Shown here: piece after piece, positions 1-8,101 of the stretch
Layout of the letters: the number at the start of each line of letters is the position of its first letter
Numbering within the stretch: position 1 is the stretch's first letter
Assembly (NCBI GenBank): GCA_024687745.1
Contig: JAILEM010000252.1
Span: 1-40,112, forward strand
Source: Lachnospiraceae bacterium
GTDB lineage: Bacteria > Bacillota > Clostridia > Lachnospirales > Lachnospiraceae
Direction of reading: 5' to 3'
Length of the DNA: 40,112 nucleotides
The notes under the pieces: generated by a model
What the model saw: only the letters and a program-made list of their open reading frames with translations
What the model was told of the DNA's origin: nothing
Database searches by the model: none
Position numbers and translations under genes: made by a program

Positions 1-845
1 TTACTGAAATAGCTGTCAGAGAGGAAACCGCATTCCTCCGCAATGATACTGATCGGATCATCACTTTCCGCCAGTCTTCCGGCAGCAACACGTATCCTGT
101 ACCGATTCAGATATTCAATAGGTGACATCCTTACGGTTTCCGAGAAAACTCTTCCGCATTCCCTGCTGCTTATACCGGCGGCATCTGCTATATCATCAAG
201 AAGTACCTTTTCTCTGTAGTTATCCTCTATATACTTAAGCATCTGCTTGATACGACCTTCCTCAACAGCGGTAAAATGTCCGGATTCCTTACGGATATCC
301 TCTGTTATCCTAAAAAACATAAGCCAGAAATCGGAAAGCGCAGTACGGATGGAAAATTCATATCCAAAAGGCTCCTCCTTAAAAAGGTCTATTATATTTA
401 TGAGTGAATTAAGCATCCTTATCCCTTCAGAATTCTCCGGCCTTATCGGATAGGATTGCAGCTCATGACAGGTGGTAACGGGAAGGAAATACTTCTGACT
501 GAATATACTGTTGACACCGCCTGTCAGAAACTCATCCTCAAAAAATATCGTATAATACAGAGGATATTCCCCTTTCTCAGATACATCAAAAGAATGAAGG
601 GTATTTGAGCTTATAAACAGAGCCTCACCCTGCTTTATCTCATACTCACGGTCTGACACATGCACAATACCCGTTCCTTGAATGATAAAGTTGATCTCCG
701 AAAACTTATGCCAATGCCATGGCACACGGTTTCCTACATATTTCTTCAGATCCACATACTTGCATATACATGGAAGTACAGAGGAATCCTTGGGGAATAA
801 CTCCATCCTGTTTTCATTTGTCTCAAATTTCTGTTCGGTTATCAT
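1..845 (-). CDS. AraC-family transcriptional regulator, C-terminus cut by window edge
   Basis: Reading the minus strand from the ATG at 845 gives 281 codons without a stop up to the left edge, so the C-terminal end is missing. Residues about 20-100 form a cupin-type sensing domain (PWHWHKFSEINFI, then a glycine-rich QGEALFISSNTLHSF stretch). Residues about 190-281 are an AraC double helix-turn-helix (LLDDIADAAGISSRECGRVF, then SPIEYLNRYRIRVAAGRL and IIAEECGFLSDSYFS). Such proteins usually bind a small molecule in the cupin and regulate nearby metabolic genes. The target is not visible here; the gene is divergent from the small gene at 1062. No strong ribosome site precedes 845, and an in-frame ATG 13 codons later is an alternative start. 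Confidence 0.88.
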   Translation of the reverse strand, partial: MITEQKFETNENRMELFPKDSSVLPCICKYVDLKKYVGNRVPWHWHKFSEINFIIQGTGIVHVSDREYEIKQGEALFISSNTLHSFDVSEKGEYPLYYTIFFEDEFLTGGVNSIFSQKYFLPVTTCHELQSYPIRPENSEGIRMLNSLINIIDLFKEEPFGYEFSIRTALSDFWLMFFRITEDIRKESGHFTAVEEGRIKQMLKYIEDNYREKVLLDDIADAAGISSRECGRVFSETVRMSPIEYLNRYRIRVAAGRLAESDDPISIIAEECGFLSDSYFS

Positions 846-1061
846 GACCTGATTTTACTATATCCTTATATTTATGTCCATATTTTTATAGTTTTGTTAA
901 AATACCGCAAAAAACGGTAGTTGTATCATGTATTATTTTTATATTTTATGGCGGAAAGAGATATGGTATTATCCTTAACAAAATCGCATAATAATATCAT
1001 AAAAGAAGGAAATATCCACAACAAATATAATACGGGATTCAACTAAAGAAAGGAGTAGCAT
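846..1061. promoter_or_regulatory. AT-rich divergent intergenic region with a short inverted repeat
   Basis: This 216-bp gap separates the divergent AraC gene and the small gene at 1062. It contains an inverted repeat TACCG-N7-CGGTA (903-919) that could be an operator or a small hairpin, and a TATAAT at 1026-1031 without a convincing -35 box. An AAAGGAG ribosome site lies just before the ATG at 1062. The operator role is inference from position only. Confidence 0.3.
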
Positions 1062-1313
1062 ATGAAAATATATAACGTTTCTGATACAAAAAGATTTTTT
1101 GAAACATTGATGACCTGCGAAGGAAATATTGAAGTAGTCAGTAATGAAGGTATGCACATAACACTATCTGAGGACAGGAACAGCGAAAATCTTAAAGTGA
1201 TGGCTGAAACATTTTTTTCAGGTATGATAAAAGAATTAGAGCTTTCATTTAATAATCCGAAGGATGCCGTAAAGATATGCGAATTCCTTGCAACTATGGA
1301 GCTTGCCGCATAG
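1062..1313 (+). CDS. Small conserved-type hypothetical protein, 83 aa
   Basis: A complete 83-residue ORF with a strong AAAGGAG site 8 bases before the ATG and a terminator hairpin after it, so it is very probably a real gene transcribed alone. There is no signal peptide, membrane segment or cysteine cluster. It begins MKIYNVSDTKRFFETLMTCE and ends with an acidic/hydrophobic helix (NPKDAVKICEFLATMELA). From memory it resembles a family of about 80-residue Lachnospiraceae proteins that some databases mislabel polyA polymerase; their function is unknown to me. The alternating beta/helix pattern also recalls small HPr-like folds, but the HPr active-site histidine is not evident. I assign no function. 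Confidence 0.8.
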   Translation: MKIYNVSDTKRFFETLMTCEGNIEVVSNEGMHITLSEDRNSENLKVMAETFFSGMIKELELSFNNPKDAVKICEFLATMELAA

Positions 1314-1362
1314 CAGGATAAAAACCGGATAATAATATCATACGGAAAAACTATAATAAACT

Positions 1363-1391
1363 GAGCCGGCAGTTATCATAACTGCCGGCTC
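1363..1391. terminator. Bidirectional Rho-independent-type hairpin
   Basis: A perfect 14-bp inverted repeat (GAGCCGGCAGTTAT and its complement) separated by a single base lies between the convergent small gene (ends 1313) and ybaK (ends 1410). It can close on a loop of about 5 nt. The flanks are A/T-rich on the left and short on the right, so it probably serves mainly as a shared terminator. Confidence 0.8.
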
Positions 1392-1409
1392 TTGAAATTC
1401 AGACAGATC

Positions 1410-1898
1410 TTAAATCCGTATATCATTTTCCTCCCAGCCCTTACACACATCACACCATCCGATGGCTTCTGAGGCCTCTTTAAGTTCATCAGGCGTAAGC
1501 TTTACGGATGTAAATTCATTTCCTCCGGCAGGATAGACATATTCAAATCTCTTCATTGAAATATCAAGCCATATGGGGATGCCCTTAGAAACAGCGAAAG
1601 GACAGACTCCTCCCGGTTCAAAACCGGTAAGTTCTTCAACCTTGTCCCTTTGTATCATAGCCGGTTTTGTATGAAACTGAGCCTTGAACTTTGAGCTGTT
1701 TACTCGACCGTCTCCTGCCATGACAACTATGACCGGCTTTTCATCTACAATAAAGGACAGCGTCTTTGCTATCTCTGCCTGTGAGCATCCAAGCCTTATC
1801 GCAGCATGCTCAACGGTATCGATCGTCTCCTTATGTACATTTATCCTGTCTCCAAAACCTCTTTGATCAAGCCATTCCTTAACCTTTTCGTTTATCAT
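1410..1898 (-). CDS. ybaK: YbaK/EbsC-family aminoacyl-tRNA deacylase
   Basis: The 162-residue protein is the normal size for the YbaK/ProX/EbsC family, which hydrolyses wrongly charged aminoacyl-tRNAs (Cys-tRNAPro or related substrates) in trans. Visible hallmarks are the AEIAKTLSF segment with its conserved lysine, the AGDGRVNSSKF segment, and the GFEPGGVCPF loop that lines the active site in this family. The start at 1898 has a good GTGAGG site 6 bases upstream. The gene lies 35 bp downstream of the M15 peptidase on the same strand and may be the last gene of that transcript. Exact substrate specificity cannot be read from the sequence. Confidence 0.9.
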   Translation of the reverse strand: MINEKVKEWLDQRGFGDRINVHKETIDTVEHAAIRLGCSQAEIAKTLSFIVDEKPVIVVMAGDGRVNSSKFKAQFHTKPAMIQRDKVEELTGFEPGGVCPFAVSKGIPIWLDISMKRFEYVYPAGGNEFTSVKLTPDELKEASEAIGWCDVCKGWEENDIRI

Positions 1899-1933
1899 CT
1901 GTCCTCACCTTCAATCTCCGTATGAAGTGATCT

Positions 1934-4153
1934 TTAATAGTCAGTGTATCCTTCTTCGTCGAATATATATTTTACTCCATCGACTGTCATTTCGGAAGAT
2001 GTTATATATTCCCCGTTTTTCTGTCTGTATCTCCATCCCTTATCATTCCTTTTAAAGCCTTCTATGGAAACCCCTTCTTCAACCCTTGGCGGTCTGACTT
2101 CAGTTTTGGTATCATCGTCCTGAAAATGCCACCATTCACTTGATATCATATTGAATCCGGAGGGCACCATTATATCCTTAAGCTTATCCGCAGCTTCATT
2201 ATTGGAGCTCTTCACCGAATAGAAGCTGAGATCGTGCATCCTGCTTTGCATTAAAAGCTCCTCTCCCGTATCGATATCGGTAAGTGTCATATCCATGGCA
2301 ATACCCAGGTTATGATTTGAACCTGATTGTGCCAGAAAGCTGCTTAACTTCCATACATTATTTGTCATCATATATCTATAGGTTTTTTCGGGTTCCAAAG
2401 CAGGTTCCGTGTTTACCTCTACAGGTTCCTGCGGATTTCCTCCCCGATCGAGATATTCCTTAAGACTTATCTGTTTGAATTGTTCGTCGGGAAGGGCCGT
2501 GTCAAGAATAAGATTTGTTGTATCATAAATATAGCGGGTTGCAACATAAGGCCTGAAGGAGTCATAGATAAGGATGCGATATCCCTGATCTATAGCCTTA
2601 TTTGCCGCGGGTACAAGTTTTTTGGCCACAGGATAGAGAAGCGGCACAATAAAGGTTCCGTCTCCAAGCAGAACGTTTTCATAACCAGGAATAACAGTCC
2701 CCGAGACGTTGGGGATAGTATATTCATGAACCAGATACAGAGAGGAGTATGCATTGGTTATATCATATTTACAAAGATCTCCCATATATTCCGGAAGATT
2801 TATCATACAATAGTTACTGTCAATAAAGCCCTCACCATCTTTTATCCGGATCTTAAACATATCGTCGCGTTCCTCAAGAACACAGAGGGCTCTGCCGGCC
2901 TTTACCTTTCCGATAACCTCTTCCCTTTGTGTATCTGTATAGACCTCAAGTGCTTTGGTGGGCCAGATAGTCGAATACAGAGAATTGCTTTTGGTTTTTA
3001 TATCAATCTCACTGGGGAAAACTGACAGCTCCTGTCCTGAAATGTCGTTGTTTTTGAAAGCAGACACACGGAACTTGTATTCAACCCCCGGATCGAGCAC
3101 TCCTGTTTCATAGACACGTTCATCCTTTGCCGAAAAGGATCTAAGCAGCACCCATTCCTCCGAAGACTTCTCCCTGACATGGATATCATAACCGTCACCC
3201 TTCGTCTCATTCCAGGTGATGCGGTAAGAATTGGTTCCTGTCTCCTCATATTCCGCTTTAAGCTCACTGCTTAGAAGGTAATCCCTGTTCAGAACGATTA
3301 TCGATGTGGCAGAACCGTAATATGCCATTTGCTCAGTGCTTCTTACGGGAAGCATTAAAAGACGGATCTCGTTTCCGGGATCGGGAACAGAAATGTCTCC
3401 GCCGTCATTATAGGAAAGTGACATGGAAACTGTCCCGTAGTCCGATAAAAGAGAATAACTGTTATCATCTTTGTTACTTTTATCTGCAAGGGGTTCTGAT
3501 CTTTTGACCAGCCTTTTCTCCCCTTTCTCATCTAACTCATAAAGAAAATACTCATCCTCTTTATACCCTTTCCAGCTAAAGTTCACGATCTTATTGTTCA
3601 TATCCACTTCACTTACAAGATCTGTGACTGCAGGATCCTTTAAAACTACAACCGTTTCGATCAAGGATCCCGTATCCCTGCGGATATCATGACCAAACAG
3701 AGAGATATCCCTGTAGCTTCTTACAGTGATCCTTAATGGTTCGTTTCTTGAAAGTGAATTTGGCAGATTACATTCTGTTTCCGTACAATGCTCTGTGAAT
3801 ACCGGTTTATCACTGTTACCGACACTCTCTCTGTCTATCAAAACCTCATAGCCCTTAGCGCCCTCAACCCCCGGCCATCTCAGTATCATACTTCCGTCGT
3901 TCTGTCCGATGATAGTTACCTTTGCCTTACTGTCAAATCCGGTACCAGTATGGGAATTAGATACCATCAGTACTATCAGTGTCAAAAAAAGGGTTATGTC
4001 CAGAAGTAAAAATATCACCAGAGGGATCAGTTTTCCCAATCTGCGGTTTTTTTTCTTTTTTCTGTAATTTTTATTATACGACCGATATTGGCGCTCTTTA
4101 TTATCACTTTCACGCTCTGAATAATCGTATCGCTCAGGAATAAAAACAGCCAT
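1934..4153 (-). CDS. Membrane-anchored VanX-like (M15) D-Ala-D-Ala dipeptidase/carboxypeptidase with FnIII-like and SH3-like domains
   Basis: A 739-residue cell-surface protein. Residues about 1-40 are a basic cytoplasmic tail, 41-65 a single membrane segment. Two fibronectin-III-like beta regions follow (about 80-180 and 290-390), then an SH3-like segment (about 400-450). The peptidase domain, about 450-680, has the M15 zinc motif SNHNLGIAMD and a later EWWHF, plus YDSFRPY upstream, as in VanX-type enzymes that cut D-Ala-D-Ala or peptidoglycan stems. The tail carries one cell-wall-binding-like repeat (GWRYRQKNGEYI). VanX itself is only about 200 residues, so this is a much expanded surface version, probably in cell-wall remodelling rather than vancomycin resistance, since no vanH/vanA neighbours exist. 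It follows the acyltransferase by 11 bp without a clear ribosome site, suggesting coupling. Confidence 0.87.
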   Translation of the reverse strand: MAVFIPERYDYSERESDNKERQYRSYNKNYRKKKKNRRLGKLIPLVIFLLLDITLFLTLIVLMVSNSHTGTGFDSKAKVTIIGQNDGSMILRWPGVEGAKGYEVLIDRESVGNSDKPVFTEHCTETECNLPNSLSRNEPLRITVRSYRDISLFGHDIRRDTGSLIETVVVLKDPAVTDLVSEVDMNNKIVNFSWKGYKEDEYFLYELDEKGEKRLVKRSEPLADKSNKDDNSYSLLSDYGTVSMSLSYNDGGDISVPDPGNEIRLLMLPVRSTEQMAYYGSATSIIVLNRDYLLSSELKAEYEETGTNSYRITWNETKGDGYDIHVREKSSEEWVLLRSFSAKDERVYETGVLDPGVEYKFRVSAFKNNDISGQELSVFPSEIDIKTKSNSLYSTIWPTKALEVYTDTQREEVIGKVKAGRALCVLEERDDMFKIRIKDGEGFIDSNYCMINLPEYMGDLCKYDITNAYSSLYLVHEYTIPNVSGTVIPGYENVLLGDGTFIVPLLYPVAKKLVPAANKAIDQGYRILIYDSFRPYVATRYIYDTTNLILDTALPDEQFKQISLKEYLDRGGNPQEPVEVNTEPALEPEKTYRYMMTNNVWKLSSFLAQSGSNHNLGIAMDMTLTDIDTGEELLMQSRMHDLSFYSVKSSNNEAADKLKDIMVPSGFNMISSEWWHFQDDDTKTEVRPPRVEEGVSIEGFKRNDKGWRYRQKNGEYITSSEMTVDGVKYIFDEEGYTDY

Positions 4154-4164
4154 TTTTACAGTTT

Positions 4165-5259
4165 CTACAGAATCTTACGAAGTCCCGGGATCTTACGAAG
4201 AACCCAGACCAAAAGAGACGATAATACAAAGTTACCTATGATAAATACCGGGAAAAACCACCATCCCATATCATACGGATCTATCATCATATGTCTTAAC
4301 ACCAGACGGATCCATATCATATGGATAAGATAGACACCAAAACTGTTCCCGTCAAAGAAATCAATAATCTTCGTCATTTTCCCCGTCCGGTCATTGTTTT
4401 CCTTATCGATACCTGCTTTTCTGTCTTTTTCAAAAAAGAGGCCGAAAACTCCCACAGCCTGTAATACAACAAAGGGAGATGCATAGCTCCCCAGCAAAAT
4501 ATCAAGTATTTCAAAGGACATGGAAAATCTTAAAAAAGTCAAAAATATAATACCTGCTGTAGCTAAGACAAGTAAAAGAGCATAAACCTTAATATCAAGC
4601 TTAACGATCCCCTTGCTTATACAATATCCCGCAAGAAAATAGAGTGGATATATTCCCGCTATCTGTATCTGAAAGGCAGATGAGATACCCGTAAGTTCCA
4701 GCTGCGGTAATAAAGATAAAAAGATAAAACAGATAAGCAGAAAATATCTTAGCAACCGGGGATTTCCGGCATCTGTCAGTACCCTGTATACAGGAAGCAG
4801 AAGATAGAAACCTATGAGAAGATAGATATACCAAAGATGCGACCAGCTTCCTCCGGTAACAAGCTTTAACAATGCGCTTACAAAGACATCTGCCGTCATT
4901 GCTTCGCCTGTCATGACCATATCAAAAAGCCTGAACACAAATACAAAGACGATCAGTGCTCCCAAAACCCTTGGAAGATATACACAGTAGATTTTTTTTA
5001 AGGGGATCTCCCTGGAGGGATCAAGTAATAATGCTCCCGAAACCATGAGAAAACAGGGAACTGCCCACATAAGGCAATACACCACTGCCATGGTGATCAT
5101 ACGGTCAGTATTTAAGATCTGATCCCTGTAAAGAATCTCTGCAACATTAAACGTATGCAGGATCACAATGGCAATACATGCCACAACTCGAATAGAGGAA
5201 AAGGCTAAGATCCTGCCCCTTCCCAAAGCTTCCTTCCGGTCAATAGACAAGTCCTTCAT
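4165..5259 (-). CDS. Acyltransferase family 3 membrane protein
   Basis: The 364-residue protein has about ten hydrophobic membrane segments and the usual N-terminal acyltransferase-3 layout: a short basic tail, then SSIRVVACIAIVILHTFN with the conserved Arg and His, and WHLWYIYLLIGFYLLLP-like segments (here SWSHLWYIYLLIGFYLL). This family (OafA, WecH type) transfers acetyl or succinyl groups to carbohydrates or cell-wall polymers at the membrane. Its start codon overlaps the last codons of the upstream lipoprotein gene by 20 bp, with a GGAG directly at the ATG, so translation is probably coupled. Acceptor unknown; the neighbours point to an envelope polymer. Confidence 0.9.
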   Translation of the reverse strand: MKDLSIDRKEALGRGRILAFSSIRVVACIAIVILHTFNVAEILYRDQILNTDRMITMAVVYCLMWAVPCFLMVSGALLLDPSREIPLKKIYCVYLPRVLGALIVFVFVFRLFDMVMTGEAMTADVFVSALLKLVTGGSWSHLWYIYLLIGFYLLLPVYRVLTDAGNPRLLRYFLLICFIFLSLLPQLELTGISSAFQIQIAGIYPLYFLAGYCISKGIVKLDIKVYALLLVLATAGIIFLTFLRFSMSFEILDILLGSYASPFVVLQAVGVFGLFFEKDRKAGIDKENNDRTGKMTKIIDFFDGNSFGVYLIHMIWIRLVLRHMMIDPYDMGWWFFPVFIIGNFVLSSLLVWVLRKIPGLRKIL

Positions 5260-6268
5260 CTCCTATACATCCCTGATCGACATTATTGTTGTCGGAAACC
5301 GGCGGTACAACTGATAACACATCATTTGTAATATCCGGAACTGCTATCACCTGGTCAGGTACCGCGGGAGCCGGTGTGATAACGGGTGCGACATTATTAT
5401 TTGCATCAGTCGTGGAGGTTTTCTTCTTTTTGGAAGAATTCTTACTCTGTTTCTTTGAAGCAGAGGTCTTTTTGGCTTCTGTGTTCTGAACCTCTTCAAC
5501 TATCTCTTTACCGTCTATACTGCTTATCTTTATTCCGTCCTTCTCCTTACTGTAGATAAGAAAGAGTCCGTTATCATCAACCTTCAATGAGGCTTCCGCC
5601 ATTTCCAAAAACGGAAGTCCTTCTACCTTATACTCTGCCTTGGATTCCGTTGTAACCTCTATATCATAGAGAGTCCCTTCTTTGGCATCGTTCAGACAGA
5701 GAGTTCTCTTTTCACCGGATGCAAAGCTGTCCTCTTCCTTAAGATAATTATCGGATCGATCATCCTCTTTGGACGGAGAAACGGTAAATAAAACTACACC
5801 TTCACCTGTATCATTTAAAAGTGTCAGATGATAAGTTTCATTTTCCTTATCCTCTCCAAGAAGGGAAAGATCCTTATCTTCTATGCCATTGACACAGATA
5901 TCCTCTGGTACTTCTTCCTTATCTTCAGTATTCTCTACATCTTCAGATTCTGCTTCAGCAACCTTCTCTGTATCGGATGCTTCCTTATCTTCACTCTCTG
6001 TTTCGGCCTTTTCAGAAGCTTCCCCACTATCCGGATCCTCTTCATCCTTTTTCTCTTCAACAGTACCTGAATCTTTTTCTTCTTCTTTTTCTTCTCCGTC
6101 CGTATCCCCGACGCTGTCATCTTCTGCAGTCTTTTCTGTCTCCTCAGATTCCGCCAGGGTTTTTGTCTGAGAGGTATTATCTACGGCTAAAGAGCCCTGC
6201 GCACAGCCACTCATCAAAAGTGACATACCCATAATCACAACAATCCTTTTAAATTCAGCTCTGATCAT
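5240..6268 (-). CDS. Acidic low-complexity lipoprotein, function unknown
   Basis: 342 residues. The N-terminus is a lipoprotein signal with lipobox LMSGC (Cys22), so the protein is predicted to be lipid-anchored outside the membrane. Residues about 35-125 are extremely rich in Glu, Asp, Lys and Ser (for example EEKEEEKDSGTVEEKKDEED), probably an extended charged linker. Residues about 125-255 form a small beta-rich domain that I do not recognise. A Lys/Ser-rich stretch and a Pro/Val/Asn-rich tail (VAPVITPAPAVP) follow. A GGGGG site lies just before the ATG. It is the first gene of a three-gene surface operon with the acyltransferase and M15 peptidase. Confidence 0.82.
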   Translation of the reverse strand: MIRAEFKRIVVIMGMSLLMSGCAQGSLAVDNTSQTKTLAESEETEKTAEDDSVGDTDGEEKEEEKDSGTVEEKKDEEDPDSGEASEKAETESEDKEASDTEKVAEAESEDVENTEDKEEVPEDICVNGIEDKDLSLLGEDKENETYHLTLLNDTGEGVVLFTVSPSKEDDRSDNYLKEEDSFASGEKRTLCLNDAKEGTLYDIEVTTESKAEYKVEGLPFLEMAEASLKVDDNGLFLIYSKEKDGIKISSIDGKEIVEEVQNTEAKKTSASKKQSKNSSKKKKTSTTDANNNVAPVITPAPAVPDQVIAVPDITNDVLSVVPPVSDNNNVDQGCIGDEGLVY

Positions 6269-6352
6269 TTTTCCCCCACTATCACACCATAAAGGCTCAG
6301 TTTTCTATCTGTATTTTATAAATTTCAACCATAAGTTGGTAAATAGCCAATA

Positions 6353-7210
6353 TCAGTCATGCATAACAAAATAATTAGTATATCTCCAGGTACCCGGCTG
6401 ACCGTATTTGATCATGAATCCGTTTTTATGTGTCCCGTAGGTAAAATCAGGATCACAGACATAGGTCTGTCCGTCAACATCGATCTCAACCCATGAGTGG
6501 ATGGTCATACCACCCCTTCTTGCGGGAACATATCCGCACATCTGACGGGGAGCATACCCCATGACTCTTGCCATCTCACAAAAGGTTGCTGCCATTACAA
6601 AACAGTTTCCCTTATGGTTATCGAAACCGAAATTTGCAAACCAGTGAGTACCCGGATCGGCAACTTCAGGCATATCAGGCTTTCCATGACCATAATAGGT
6701 CATACCCGCACTCCAGTTAAAGGCTGCCTTCATATCATATCCGATCATATTAAGAACTGCCGTGGCCTTCTCATAGCCGGTATTAGCAAAAATAGCGGAA
6801 AGATCTATAACCGGAGCCGGCTGTACAACTCCGATATCTCCGGGAGTTCCGATACGTCCCTCTGCCTTTCCGTAATTGTTATAATGAAGATAGTACATGA
6901 TAAGATTGTCTCCGAAGAGACCCTGAAGATCCGCATAACGAGCCCTGTATGCATTTACATCAAATTCCGCACTTGCAACGCGTCCCTCTGCCATACCGAT
7001 ATTCAGAAAATGATACAAAAGAGCGGTTTCATCATTCCCATAAAGAGCCTGCAATTCCGGATATCTTGATGCATAGTAATTTGCATCAAAGATAGGTGCA
7101 TATGCAGCTGCAATGCTGTCTGCCCTGCTCTCAACGGGAGCAACCAAAAGACCTGCGGCAACGATCATTGCCACAGCAAAAAACCTGATCAGATATTTTT
7201 TTGTTTTCAC
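6353..7210 (-). CDS. Secreted transglutaminase-like protein with two YPEL-type repeats
   Basis: 285 residues, starting at a GTG preceded by GGAGGA. Residues 1-31 are a signal peptide ending near VESRADS. Two about 40-residue repeats follow (FDANYYASRYPELQALYG and FDVNAYRARYADLQGLFG, each ending in G.AEGR), a module I recognise from Lachnospiraceae surface proteins. The C-terminal half is a transglutaminase-like fold with a Cys-His-Asp arrangement: KGNCFVMAATF, then IHSWVEID, then CDPDF. Proteins with this fold are usually proteases or amide-transfer enzymes acting on the envelope. It lies upstream of the lipoprotein operon on the same strand with an 84-bp gap that shows no obvious terminator. 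Confidence 0.87.
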   Translation of the reverse strand: MKTKKYLIRFFAVAMIVAAGLLVAPVESRADSIAAAYAPIFDANYYASRYPELQALYGNDETALLYHFLNIGMAEGRVASAEFDVNAYRARYADLQGLFGDNLIMYYLHYNNYGKAEGRIGTPGDIGVVQPAPVIDLSAIFANTGYEKATAVLNMIGYDMKAAFNWSAGMTYYGHGKPDMPEVADPGTHWFANFGFDNHKGNCFVMAATFCEMARVMGYAPRQMCGYVPARRGGMTIHSWVEIDVDGQTYVCDPDFTYGTHKNGFMIKYGQPGTWRYTNYFVMHD

Positions 7211-7393
7211 CTTTCCTCATCCTCCTAATACCACCATAAAATATCCTGTCCCAACATGATGCCCAAAACATATAAAATTTTAACATAAATAAAACCATAT
7301 TTCCATAACTAACAATACTTTATAAAAAAGATTGAGCGATTTTTATTATGCAAAGCTTATGATTTAAAAAGGAGCTGAAAGGGAACAGGGACG
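7211..7393. other. Intergenic region, AT-rich, no gene
   Basis: 183 bp between the frdB stop and the transglutaminase-like gene, both on the minus strand. It must hold the promoter of the latter, but I see no hexamer pair strong enough to name. No terminator hairpin with a T-run is visible after frdB. Confidence 0.4.
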
Positions 7394-8101
7394 TTAATTA
7401 TGAAAAGAGTTCTTATTTAGTCCCGCGACTGATGCGATAGTCTGTATCTTCATGGGACACAGATCCATACAGGAAAAGGATTTGGAGCAGGTATTCCCGA
7501 AATGCTTTTCATAGTTTTTTAATATTTCCTTTTTTTCTGTTTCATTCCTTGAAGAGACAAGGTAACATTCATTTGCAAAAAGAGCACCAAAAAAGCTGTT
7601 CCCATTTACATAGTTGGGACATACCTCTAAACAGATCCCGCATTTTAAACATTTTGCAACATCATACTGCTGTCTGTGCTCCTTCTCTGCTTTCTTTAAA
7701 TTTTTAGCCTTAACGGGATGATATTCCCCTATATACAGATTTATTTTTTTCAGATTCTCATGAATGACGGAACGGTCTACTATAAGGTCATGGATGACCG
7801 GAAACTTTCTCAGAGGCCTGATCGTTATCTCATCTTTCTTCAGATCCTTTATAAAGGTTTCACAGGCAAGTGCGGGGATGTCATTTATAACCATAGCACA
7901 GGCACCGCAGATACCCTGCAGGCATGAACACTCCCATCCTATACGGGTGGTTTTGTTACCGTTTTCGTCGATGATATCATCATTAAAATTGATATGATCC
8001 AAAAGACCTGCGACAGTCATATCCTTTGGAACATCAACCCTGAAGTTTTCCCAGTAGCTTTCTGACAGAGAGGTCTGCTGCCTCAATATCCTAACTCTCA
8101 T
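7394..8101 (-). CDS. frdB: Fumarate reductase/succinate dehydrogenase iron-sulfur subunit
   Basis: 235 residues from the ATG at 8101, chosen because a GGAG site precedes it at the right distance and it overlaps the flavoprotein gene end by only 11 bp; an upstream in-frame start would lengthen the overlap and add atypical residues. The N-terminal ferredoxin domain has Cys60, 65, 68 and 80 (CLQGICGACAM) for the 2Fe-2S cluster. The C-terminal domain has CLKCGICLEVCP (151-161) and CSKSFSCMDLCP (205-215) for the 4Fe-4S and 3Fe-4S clusters. It passes electrons between the quinone-reactive membrane subunit and the flavoprotein. Last gene of a frdC-frdA-frdB order operon. Confidence 0.93.
   Translation of the reverse strand: MRVRILRQQTSLSESYWENFRVDVPKDMTVAGLLDHINFNDDIIDENGNKTTRIGWECSCLQGICGACAMVINDIPALACETFIKDLKKDEITIRPLRKFPVIHDLIVDRSVIHENLKKINLYIGEYHPVKAKNLKKAEKEHRQQYDVAKCLKCGICLEVCPNYVNGNSFFGALFANECYLVSSRNETEKKEILKNYEKHFGNTCSKSFSCMDLCPMKIQTIASVAGLNKNSFHN

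Noticed and set aside
2480..3025. 181-aa plus-strand frame opposite the M15 peptidase
   Set aside because: Antisense to a well-supported gene, with no start signal or family resemblance.
5883..6170. Serine-rich plus-strand frame opposite the acidic lipoprotein
   Set aside because: It is the antisense of GAA/GAT-rich codons (TTC/ATC repeats) and has no ribosome site.
7373..7393. GGGAACAGGGACG stretch as another copy of the 60-bp palindrome core
   Set aside because: Only a few bases agree and there is no inverted arm.
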